A DNA stretch of 64,000 nucleotides from Mesorhizobium sp. (GTDB lineage Bacteria > Pseudomonadota > Alphaproteobacteria > Rhizobiales > Rhizobiaceae). A program made the position numbers and the translations under genes. Below, one piece after another: positions 49,026 through 56,816 of the stretch. The stretch is taken from positions 1 to 64,000 of the forward strand of contig SUGL01000002.1 in NCBI GenBank assembly GCA_004963905.1. The letters run 5' to 3'. A model generated the notes under the pieces. The model saw only the letters and a program-made list of their open reading frames with translations, was not told the origin of the DNA and did not search any database. How positions within the stretch are numbered: the first letter of the stretch is position 1; each line of letters opens with the position of its first letter.

Positions 49026-50366
49026 CTACTGCAGCTTCCTCGGGTCGCCCGCCGACATCCGCGCGGCATCGCGATGAAGCAGCATGACCTGCTCGGCGTC
49101 CGATCTCCGGTCGTAAATCGGCTCCAGCGCACCGTCTTCATCGAGTGCGAGAGCGCCCGACAGATCGGGTGAAAGCACCGTCAGCTTCTGCTTGATGCCA
49201 GCCAGCTCCTCGTTGCCGAGCGTCAGCCAGCCGTCGGCGCCGCAATAGCCGGCGAAGTCTTTGCTGGCCAGGACGCTGTGCGGATATTTCTTGGTCAGGG
49301 TCTGGAGGCGCTGGACCTCGTTCACAGCCGAGCCGAAGACAGAGAATGTGAGCCGGTCGGTAAGCCCGACATTGCCGAACATCACGTTGCCGACATGCAG
49401 GCCGATACCAAATTTTATGTCGGACAGCCCCTGCTCCTTTCTGCGCAGGTTGAGATCCATCATGCGCGCGCTGGCCTTGTGCGCGGCCGCAAGAGCAGCC
49501 TGGCAGGCGGTCTCGGACTGCGAACGATGCCTTTCGCAAGGGTAGACGGCAATGAAGCCATCACCTATGAAGCTCATGATCTGCCCACCGTTGCGATTGA
49601 ACGGTGCAGCAACGGCGTCGAAAAACTGGTTCAGCGTGTCGATATAGACTTCACGGCCGGAGGTTTCGGCAAGCCTCGACGACCCGCGCATATCTCCCAT
49701 GACCAGTGCGGCCCGGATTGTATCGCCCTCGCCGCGCTTGATCTGGCCGTCAAGCACGCGCCTGCCGGCGTCGCCGCCGAGATAGGTGGTCATCATGTTG
49801 TCGGCGAGCTTGGTGAGCACCGCCATCTTGGTGGCGATAGCGAGATGGCTCTGGATGCGCAGCAGCGCAGAAATCATGCTGTCGCTGAAGCCCGCGGCGC
49901 TGTCGGTGGACCAAGACCCCATCATGCCCTGACTGGTGTTGCCGCTGAAGGGATGGACGAAAGCCATGTAATCGGTGATGCCCATAAGCCGCAGGTCATC
50001 GAAAACAGGAAACTCCGACAGCACCGACGGGTCGAGCCGGCGTCGCAGATGGTCGAGCTTATTGCTGAGCAGATGGTAGTATGGGCTGGTCAGGAATCTG
50101 TCGGACGGCACGCCGGCCTGCTTGCGGAAGCCTTCCACTTCCATGCCCTGGCCGCGAACCCAGGTGAAGCCGAGCGCGTCATAAAGCGGATGAAGCATCG
50201 AGAAGCTCAAATGCACCCGCTTCAGCGGCAGGCCGGCAGCGGCCAGCCGTTCGCAAAAGCCATTTACCAATGTTTCCAGGTCGTTGCCCGCCAGCGCCGA
50301 TTGGTTCAGCCAATCGGCAACCTTATCCATGAGAATGGTGGAGATTTCTGCGTACGATGTGCTCAT
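49026..50366 (-). CDS. Class III nucleotidyl cyclase-like protein with altered base-specifying residues
   Basis: A 446-residue protein. Residues 1-210 form an unrecognised sensory region related to those of other rhizobial cyclases (WVRGQGMEVEGFRKQ, ITDYMAFVHPFSG). Residues 225-400 form a cyclase domain with both metal acids (ALVMGDMRGSS, MSFIGDGFIAVY) and the Asn/Arg pair (AVNEVQRLQ). The usual base-specifying Lys is Ser (SFIGD) and the Asp is also Ser (FGSAVNE), so substrate is uncertain. Start chosen at the ATG at 50366; GTG at 50450 is also in frame. It is upstream of the importer operon on the same strand with a 145-base gap. Confidence 0.8.
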   Translation of the reverse strand: MSTSYAEISTILMDKVADWLNQSALAGNDLETLVNGFCERLAAAGLPLKRVHLSFSMLHPLYDALGFTWVRGQGMEVEGFRKQAGVPSDRFLTSPYYHLLSNKLDHLRRRLDPSVLSEFPVFDDLRLMGITDYMAFVHPFSGNTSQGMMGSWSTDSAAGFSDSMISALLRIQSHLAIATKMAVLTKLADNMMTTYLGGDAGRRVLDGQIKRGEGDTIRAALVMGDMRGSSRLAETSGREVYIDTLNQFFDAVAAPFNRNGGQIMSFIGDGFIAVYPCERHRSQSETACQAALAAAHKASARMMDLNLRRKEQGLSDIKFGIGLHVGNVMFGNVGLTDRLTFSVFGSAVNEVQRLQTLTKKYPHSVLASKDFAGYCGADGWLTLGNEELAGIKQKLTVLSPDLSGALALDEDGALEPIYDRRSDAEQVMLLHRDAARMSAGDPRKLQ

Positions 50367-50631
50367 GCTATCTCGAAACCCGTTGAAGACGGAGCCATTA
50401 CCCTCTGTTCTGCCATAACACAGTCCGCCAATGACCTCACGATAAGACACCCGAAGTCAACGATGCCGGCCTCCGCGGCAAAAGCGGCGAAGAATTTCCC
50501 GGATGACTATCCTTGCAGCCAAGAAGAAGGCGTAAATGCATCTGTGATCTGCTTGCGTTATGTGGCGAGGCAGCCGGCAGAGTGCAACCACGATCCTGAC
50601 ACTGGGCAAAAATTCGCCGGCTCAGACGCCG

Positions 50632-51990
50632 TCAAGCCTTCACCACCGTCTCTCGGGCGAGCCCGAGGCGGCCAAAAACATTGCGTGTGTCGACGATCAG
50701 AGGGGCGTGATCGGCGATCGTCTGATAGTCGATCGCGTCGTGGTCGGTTGCAACGACGACAGCATCGAAATCCTTCAGGGCCGCCCCGGTCAATTCGACC
50801 GAGCGGCGCCCCTTGATCGCCATATGCTCCCGGGTGGTCGGGATCTCCGTAACATGCGGATCGTGGAATTCCGCCTTGCCGCCCCATTCCTCGATGAGTT
50901 CAATGAGCCGCAATGAGGGGCTTTCGCGGATGTCGGGCACATTCTTCTTATAGGCGAGCCCGATGATGAGAATGCGCGAGCGGCTGAGCGCCTTGCCGCA
51001 GCGCCGGTCCAGCGCCTTCGCCAGTTCATCGACCACGCGATGAGGCATGGCCGTGTTGATCTCTGCCGCCAGCTCGATGAAGCGGGTCGGCAGTTCGTAT
51101 TCGCGCGCCTTCCACGTCAGGTAGAAGGGATCGATCGGAACGCAGTGCCCGCCAAGTCCGGGGCCAGGATAGAAAGGCATGTAGCCGAAGGGCTTGCTCT
51201 TTGCCGCCTCGATCACCTCCCAGATGTCGATGCCCATCGCGCCGAGAACGACCTTCAACTCGTTGACGAGGGCGATGTTGACCGAGCGGAAGATGTTTTC
51301 CGTCAGCTTGACCGCCTCCGCTGTCGCTGTCGAGGAAACCGGAACGACGGTCTTGACCACGCCCTGGTAGAAAGCCTGCACGAGCGTCGCCGCTTCAATG
51401 CCGTCGCCTGCCACGACCTTGGGGATCGTCGCGACTTCAAAGCTGCGGTTGCCGGGATCCTCGCGTTCGGGCGAGAAGCCGAGGAAGAAGTCTATCTTCG
51501 ACTGCAGGCCGGTTTCTTCCAGTATGGGCCTGATCACGTCGTCGGTGGTGCCGGGATAGGTGGTCGATTCCAGCACAACGAGCTGGCCGGGACGCAGATG
51601 CTTCGCGATGGTGCCTGCCGTGTTCCTGACAAAGGAGAGATCCGGCTCACGGTTTTTCGTCAGCGGTGTCGGAACGCAGATGATGATGACCTCGCAGACG
51701 GCCAGTTCGGCAAAATCCGCAGTGGCGCGGAATCGTCCGCTCGCCACCTGGCCGGCAAGGGCTGTCGACGTCACCGCCTCGATGTAGGATTGACCGTTGT
51801 TCAGGCTCTCGACCTTCTGGGCTTCTATGTCGAAGCCGGAAACCGGAAAGCCGGCTCGCGCGATCGCAACCGCCAGCGGCAACCCGACATAGCCAAGTCC
51901 GATCACGCCGACTTGCGCGGCGCGCGTCGAAATCCGGTCTAGGAGACGGTCATATTTCGATCGTGAGGCGTCCAAAAATCTGCTTCCCAT
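50632..51990 (-). CDS. Nucleotide-sugar dehydrogenase (UDP-GlcNAc/UDP-glucose 6-dehydrogenase type)
   Basis: A 452-residue NAD-dependent enzyme that oxidises a UDP-hexose to the uronic acid in two steps. The NAD-binding motif VGVIGLGYVGLPLA (about residues 27-40), the catalytic cysteine in GPGLGGHCVPIDP (about 290) and a C-terminal domain with GLAYKKNVPDIRESP are visible. The WbpA/WecC-like style suggests an N-acetylhexosamine substrate. Start uncertain: ATG at 51990 chosen; the frame runs to 52080. It belongs with the surrounding surface-glycan genes. Confidence 0.88.
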   Translation of the reverse strand: MGSRFLDASRSKYDRLLDRISTRAAQVGVIGLGYVGLPLAVAIARAGFPVSGFDIEAQKVESLNNGQSYIEAVTSTALAGQVASGRFRATADFAELAVCEVIIICVPTPLTKNREPDLSFVRNTAGTIAKHLRPGQLVVLESTTYPGTTDDVIRPILEETGLQSKIDFFLGFSPEREDPGNRSFEVATIPKVVAGDGIEAATLVQAFYQGVVKTVVPVSSTATAEAVKLTENIFRSVNIALVNELKVVLGAMGIDIWEVIEAAKSKPFGYMPFYPGPGLGGHCVPIDPFYLTWKAREYELPTRFIELAAEINTAMPHRVVDELAKALDRRCGKALSRSRILIIGLAYKKNVPDIRESPSLRLIELIEEWGGKAEFHDPHVTEIPTTREHMAIKGRRSVELTGAALKDFDAVVVATDHDAIDYQTIADHAPLIVDTRNVFGRLGLARETVVKA

Positions 51991-52087
51991 CAATTCGGAC
52001 AGGCTGTCCGTTGCGTGGCGAGGCTCACTTCGTTCCAAGGACCATGGCCGAGGCATATTGCGGAAGATCGATTTCCGCAAGCCGTCA

Positions 52088-53254
52088 TCAAACCGGCACC
52101 TTCGCCTTCAGGCTTGAGGCAGCCATCGCATAGCCGCCTGCCGCGCCATCGATGAAATGAAGGTGATCGCGCTGCAGCGGCGAGGCGACGAGGCATGTCA
52201 TCAAGGCCGATTGCTGGCGATGCAGGCCATAGTTGCAGATGCCCGCCTCTTCCGCCTGCTTCAGCCGGTTCTCGATCCGTTGCAACACATCCGCGTCAAC
52301 GTCGATGGTCATCTTCAAGCCGTCGTCGAACTTGCGGAAATCCGAATTGCTGGCCACGTCGCGTTTGTAGACCTTCGGGTCGAAACCGCCGATCGTCCAG
52401 CCACATCTATCGGTGACGGCCGTAAGCGTCATGAGGAACACTACCCACAGCTTCGTCAGCCACCGCCGTCCAGCCGGCGCCGTGGCCCGCGCCTCGATAT
52501 CGAGGCCGGCAGGCAGCAAACTGTAGCCCGGCCCGTCAACCGGCACCGGGTGGCCGTCGCGCTCCTGCCTGCCGGCTAGTGCGATGATGTCGGAAACCAG
52601 AAACTGAAAACCGCGCAAGTCGCGCGACGCCCCCGGGATTGCTATGATCGAGACGATTTCGCCGTGCCTGGCTTCGATCGGGTTCCATCGGCAGGAGAGG
52701 CCGGTCAGATCCGGCCGCGCGCCGGCGGGCGCAGGATCGATGCGGTAGCGCCCCGCTTTCATCTCGGCTTCCGCCCAACTGCCGCCGCCGCCGGCGAACA
52801 TGGCATAGAGGACCGCTTCGGACGCCTGGAACCTCGCCACGCGAACGTCGAGACCCTGCGCTCTTATGTCCTTTATCGGCACGATTGCGGCACGCAAGGT
52901 CAGGTCCAGTTCGTCCGCCACCCATCTCTGGACGGCCGCCAGCGCGTTGCGGGTGATCTCCAGCGCCGAGCCGGGAACCGCCACGAGTGCGCCGTCGCCG
53001 CCGAAGACAAACGGAAGATCTTGCCGGCCCAGCGCATTGAGCAGCGCCGAAATGACGCTGGCACCGGCCATATTGACGGTTTTATAGCGCCCGGCCTTGA
53101 TCGCCTTGGTCGAGCCGACGATGTCGGCGGTGGCCAGCGCCCAGCCATCGGGGAGAGGTCGATAGTTGTCGATATCGGCAACGCTTTCGAACTTTGCGAA
53201 GACCGGCAGGGAAGCGACGAACGGATCGGACGCGGCAGCTGTTTCCATGAGCAT
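52088..53254 (-). CDS. DUF3095 protein, related to nucleotidyl cyclases
   Basis: A 388-residue protein of the DUF3095 family. The N-terminal half contains ATADIVGSTKAIKAGRYK and FVFGGDGALVAVPGS, which mirror the two metal-binding segments of class III cyclases. The C-terminal half (about 210-388) is specific to the family and includes GFDPKVYKRDVASNSDFRKFDDGLKM. No membrane segment of confidence is seen apart from a possible one near LWVVFLMTL. Activity is unproven. Starts at 53266, 53254 or 53248 are possible. It is divergent from the GT4 gene. Confidence 0.75.
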   Translation of the reverse strand: MLMETAAASDPFVASLPVFAKFESVADIDNYRPLPDGWALATADIVGSTKAIKAGRYKTVNMAGASVISALLNALGRQDLPFVFGGDGALVAVPGSALEITRNALAAVQRWVADELDLTLRAAIVPIKDIRAQGLDVRVARFQASEAVLYAMFAGGGGSWAEAEMKAGRYRIDPAPAGARPDLTGLSCRWNPIEARHGEIVSIIAIPGASRDLRGFQFLVSDIIALAGRQERDGHPVPVDGPGYSLLPAGLDIEARATAPAGRRWLTKLWVVFLMTLTAVTDRCGWTIGGFDPKVYKRDVASNSDFRKFDDGLKMTIDVDADVLQRIENRLKQAEEAGICNYGLHRQQSALMTCLVASPLQRDHLHFIDGAAGGYAMAASSLKAKVPV

Positions 53255-53341
53255 CAGATAGCACATTCCCCTGCTTGAAGAGTGAAGTCGATCATGCTTC
53301 GAAATTGACTTGCGCCAGCTTTCCAATGATAGGGTCCGGCG

Positions 53342-54430
53342 ATGCGAATTGCCTTCTATGCGCCGCTGAAATCACCCAATCATTCCGTTGCCTCCGGCGA
53401 CCGCCAGATGGCAAGGACGCTGATCAAGGCGCTGGAGCACGGAGGGCATAGCGTCGAACTGGCGTCCGAATTACGCATCTATCTACGCGAACCGGAGTCG
53501 AAAAGTTTCGATGCGCTCGAGATCGAGGCCAAAGAGGAAGCCGCGCGGCTGGCAAGGCTTTGGGATCGCGACGGCAAGCCCGATCTCTGGTTCTCCTATC
53601 ATCCCTACTACAAGGCGCCCGATCTGATCGGGCCCAAGCTGACGTCTGCCTTTGGCGTCCCCTATGTGACAGCGGAAGCCTCCTACTCAAGGCGGCGCAA
53701 CGCCGGTTTGTGGGCAGATACGCAAGCGTTGGTGGCGCGAGCCGTCGAACAGGCGGCGCTGAACATCTGCTTCACGCAAAGGGATCGCCAGGGCCTGGCG
53801 GATGCGATACCCGGCGCCGCTCTCGGCATGCTTTCGCCCTTCATCGACACATCGGGATTCCGGGAAACGCCGGCACGGGGTTGTCCGACACGCCTCGTTA
53901 CCGTCGCCATGATGCGCCCGGGCGACAAACTCGAAAGCTATCGCATGCTGGCGCAAGCGCTCGGTTCGATCGGTCACCTGCCCTGGACCATGTCGGTCGT
54001 CGGGGATGGGCCCGCCCGTGAAGAGGTCAAAGCGCGATTCGCCGGCTTGCCCGCCGACCGTATCGAATGGCTTGGCGCGATCGAGCCGGCCGCCGTGCCG
54101 GATGTCCTCTACGGCGGGGGAATTTACGTCTGGCCGGGTTTCGGTGAGGCCTATGGCCTTGCCTATCTTGAAGCACAGGCCGCCGGCCTTCCGGTGGTGG
54201 CTCAGGACATCGCCGGCGTGCCGGAGGTCGTGCGGGATGGCCAGACCGGGTTCCTCACCCCGCCGGGCGACGTGCCGGCGTTCGCTTCCGCCATCGAAAG
54301 GCTTCTGTCCCGTAACGACGAAAGAACCATCATGGCCGCAGAAGCCAGACGTTTCATCCTCGAAGAACGCTCCCTCGGTACTGCGGCGGCGCGTCTGGCC
54401 GACCTTCTTGCGAAGATCCCGGTTCCATGA
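53342..54430 (+). CDS. Glycosyltransferase family 4
   Basis: A 362-residue GT-B fold enzyme. The C-terminal domain carries VSVVGDGPAREEV, WLGAIEPAAVPDVLYGGGIYVWPGFGEAYGLAYLEAQAAGLPVVAQDIAGVPE features, including the E-x7-E nucleotide-sugar motif GEAYGLAYLE. It lacks a signal, so it acts on the inner face of the membrane. It ends in an ATGA overlap with the deacetylase gene, so the two act together on the same glycan. Acceptor and donor are unknown. Confidence 0.87.
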   Translation: MRIAFYAPLKSPNHSVASGDRQMARTLIKALEHGGHSVELASELRIYLREPESKSFDALEIEAKEEAARLARLWDRDGKPDLWFSYHPYYKAPDLIGPKLTSAFGVPYVTAEASYSRRRNAGLWADTQALVARAVEQAALNICFTQRDRQGLADAIPGAALGMLSPFIDTSGFRETPARGCPTRLVTVAMMRPGDKLESYRMLAQALGSIGHLPWTMSVVGDGPAREEVKARFAGLPADRIEWLGAIEPAAVPDVLYGGGIYVWPGFGEAYGLAYLEAQAAGLPVVAQDIAGVPEVVRDGQTGFLTPPGDVPAFASAIERLLSRNDERTIMAAEARRFILEERSLGTAAARLADLLAKIPVP

Positions 54431-55203
54431 CATCCGATCAGATCTGGCAACCCTTGGTGGAAGAACTGGCGCGCTGGCAACGGGCGGACCGCAAGGCGGA
54501 GTTCTGGCTGCGCGACGATGACGCCGTGGATCCGGCGCCTGCGCTTGATCGGCTGCTCGACCTCACCAGTGGGGTCGCGGTTCCGGTCACTCTGGCCGTC
54601 ATTCCGGCCCTGACCGATGAGAAGCTTGTCGCCCGGCTTTACGAGGCGCCGCATGCCACAGTCGCGGTCCATGGCTGGGCGCACCGAAATCATGCGTCGG
54701 AGGGCGAGAAAAAGCAGGAGCTCGGCCCGCACCGGCCACGCCAGGCGGTGCTCGATGATCTGGCTCGCGGGCTGTCGCGCATAACCGGCCTGCACGGCGC
54801 ACGTGCCGTTCCGATGCTTGTGCCGCCCTGGAACAGGATCGACGCCGGCTTGGTGTCCGAGCTTGGATCGATAGGATTTGCGGCATTGTCGGTCTATGGG
54901 CCGCCGAAGCCGGCTTCGCTGGCGGTCATCAACAGCAATGTCGACATCATGGACTGGCATGGCGCGCGCGGTTGCTGCGATCACGGCATATTGGTTCAGA
55001 CCATCATCGCGCAATTGCGGAACGCATTCGACGGCGGCGAACCGGTCGGCCTGCTCACCCACCATCTCGTACACGATGAATCGGCCTGGCTTTTCCTCGA
55101 ACGGCTGTTCACGGTCACCGCACAGACTGAAGCCTGCGCATGGCTTCCGATCAGGACATTGATCGGGCGCGGCGCCGGTAGAGCAATTTCAGGAAAAGTG
55201 TGA
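54427..55203 (+). CDS. Polysaccharide deacetylase-like protein
   Basis: A 258-residue protein of the NodB/deacetylase superfamily. EFWLRDDDAVDPAPAL (about residues 25-40) gives the catalytic and metal acids, VAVHGWAHRNHAS (about 78-90) the metal histidines, and VPPWNRID the RxPW-like motif. It is coupled to the GT4 gene (ATGA). Its last seven codons (RAISGKV) and its stop lie inside a type A repeat, so the insertion of the repeat has set the present C-terminus. No signal peptide is visible. Confidence 0.8.
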   Translation: MTSDQIWQPLVEELARWQRADRKAEFWLRDDDAVDPAPALDRLLDLTSGVAVPVTLAVIPALTDEKLVARLYEAPHATVAVHGWAHRNHASEGEKKQELGPHRPRQAVLDDLARGLSRITGLHGARAVPMLVPPWNRIDAGLVSELGSIGFAALSVYGPPKPASLAVINSNVDIMDWHGARGCCDHGILVQTIIAQLRNAFDGGEPVGLLTHHLVHDESAWLFLERLFTVTAQTEACAWLPIRTLIGRGAGRAISGKV

Positions 55204-55245
55204 GCGGTTTCCGCCCGGAATTGCGTCAAAACAAGAGGATAGAGG
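55179..55245. repeat. Dispersed palindromic repeat, type A, truncated copy 3
   Basis: This about 67-base copy keeps the first stem-loop (GCAATTTC / GGAATTGC region) but has lost the second hairpin found at 39583-39624 and 42784-42824. It overlaps the 3' end of the deacetylase gene and supplies its stop codon at 55201-55203. Confidence 0.78.
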
Positions 55246-55253
55246 AAAATAGC

Positions 55254-56108
55254 TCAGCGCGCTTTGTGCGATAAGACTGGAAATTCGAGCGTCTGGCCAT
55301 CCCGCGCGGCAAAAGCGCCGGCAAACCTGTCCTTGGCCAGTTTCTCGATCTCGTCCAGTTCCTCGTCGGTGCGTGCCGGATCGTGGTGAACCAGCGCGAG
55401 CTCTCGCGCACCGGCCGCCTCGCAGAGCTTGACGCCCTGTTGCCATGTCGAGTGCCCGTTACCGCGGCGGCGTTCCATTTCCTCCTCGGTATAGGCGCAA
55501 TCGTAAATGACGAGGTCGGCATCTTCGATCAGGCCGAGCACCGCCTGATCGAGCTTGCCCGGCTCGTGCTCTGTGTCGGTGATCACCGCCACGACGCGAC
55601 CGCCCCATTCGACCCGGTAGCCTATGCAGCCGCCCGGATGGTTAAGACTGCCGGTTCGGACCACCACCCCTTCGCGCGGCCGAAGCACGTCTCCGGATAC
55701 GAAATCGCGGCAGTCGATGCTTGCCTTGCAGATATCGAGTTTCACCGGAAACCACGGCGGCCGCATGAATTCATCGATCATCTGCCGGGTCGTCATGCGT
55801 CCAGCAAGATGCCCGGACCAGAGCTTGACCTTGACGCTCGGGTCATAGATCGGCTTGAAAGCCGGCAGCCCGATGACGTGATCGTAGTGGCAATGGGTGA
55901 AAAACAGGTCGAAATCGGTCACGCCGGACGCCCGAAGCGCTCCGCCGGCAGGCCGCAGGCCAGAACCCGCGTCGAACAGAAGCGTATGCTTGCCGCATCG
56001 CATCTCAATGCAGATCGTGTTGCCGCCATAGCGGGAGAATTCTGGCCCCGATACCGAAATGCTGCCGCGGACGCCCCAAAACTTGACCAGGAAAACGTCG
56101 TCTTCCAT
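55254..56108 (-). CDS. Metallo-beta-lactamase-fold hydrolase
   Basis: A 284-residue hydrolase starting VFLVKFWGVRGSISVSGPEF, typical of the PhnP/RNase Z-like branch. The metal motif FFTHCHYDHVIGLP (about residues 89-102) matches HxHxDH, with later ligands in LNHPGG, DTEHEP and VHHDPARTD. Members act on phosphodiesters, including cyclic nucleotides in some cases. It lies 68 bases downstream of a cyclic-nucleotide-binding protein gene on the same strand, which makes a cyclic phosphodiesterase role worth considering. Substrate not determined. Confidence 0.87.
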   Translation of the reverse strand: MEDDVFLVKFWGVRGSISVSGPEFSRYGGNTICIEMRCGKHTLLFDAGSGLRPAGGALRASGVTDFDLFFTHCHYDHVIGLPAFKPIYDPSVKVKLWSGHLAGRMTTRQMIDEFMRPPWFPVKLDICKASIDCRDFVSGDVLRPREGVVVRTGSLNHPGGCIGYRVEWGGRVVAVITDTEHEPGKLDQAVLGLIEDADLVIYDCAYTEEEMERRRGNGHSTWQQGVKLCEAAGARELALVHHDPARTDEELDEIEKLAKDRFAGAFAARDGQTLEFPVLSHKAR

Positions 56109-56176
56109 GCTAGCCCTTCACAGTCCAGTCGCCCATGGTAGCCGGCGTCGTCACGACGGCGAGGATCGAGCGCTCG

Positions 56177-56626
56177 TTACTTGGCGCTTCGCGCGTCGAT
56201 TAAGTCCGCGGTCGTATGGCTCAGGCGATCGGCGAGGACCCGCACCATCTCGATGGTCATTTCCGGGAACTCCCTCATGAGCCTCAGCAAATGATCCTTG
56301 CGAATTCTCAAGGCTTCCACTGGACTTGCGGCTCTGACGGTGGCCGTGCGGGAGCTGTTGCACAATATGGCGATCTCGCCAACGATCGAATTTGGCAGCA
56401 GTTCGGCAACTTTTATCGGTCCGCTGTCGGAATCGACCAGAATATCCGCCTTGCCTGAAAGGATGACATAGGCGGCGTCTCCCTCGTCGCCCTGCCGGAA
56501 AAGGATCTGGCCGGCGCTGTAGCTTACGCGATCGGATGTGAACGCAAGCAGCTTGAGCTTTGCCAGCTCTATGCCGGAGAACAAGGGAACGCGTTGCAGC
56601 ATTCCAACCTCATCCTTGAGCAGCAT
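56177..56626 (-). CDS. Stand-alone cyclic-nucleotide-binding domain protein
   Basis: A 149-residue protein made almost only of a Crp-type cyclic-nucleotide-binding domain: LFSGIELAKLKLLAF, ILFRQGDEGDAAYVILSGKADIL, VGEIAILCNSSRTATVRA. The phosphate-binding cassette GEIAILCNSSRTATV has the conserved Glu and Arg, so binding of cAMP or cGMP is plausible. There is no DNA-binding domain and no room for one, so it should act on a protein partner. It lies 190 bases downstream of the exporter-like gene at 56817-59531 and 68 bases upstream of the MBL hydrolase gene. Confidence 0.88.
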   Translation of the reverse strand: MLLKDEVGMLQRVPLFSGIELAKLKLLAFTSDRVSYSAGQILFRQGDEGDAAYVILSGKADILVDSDSGPIKVAELLPNSIVGEIAILCNSSRTATVRAASPVEALRIRKDHLLRLMREFPEMTIEMVRVLADRLSHTTADLIDARSAK

Positions 56627-56816
56627 TGTCGCAACCTTCCCAACATTTACGTCCGCGAGACTAGAACAACCGACGCCCAGATGGAATCAATTCTGCTTGC
56701 GGATAGCGGGACGAACCACGCGAAACGTGGCGAGCCCGATCCGTTGGATACCTTAATCCCTTGACCTCGCGGCAAGTTCCCACCGGCAGAATGATCCCAT
56801 CTGAGTGTCCAATGCT

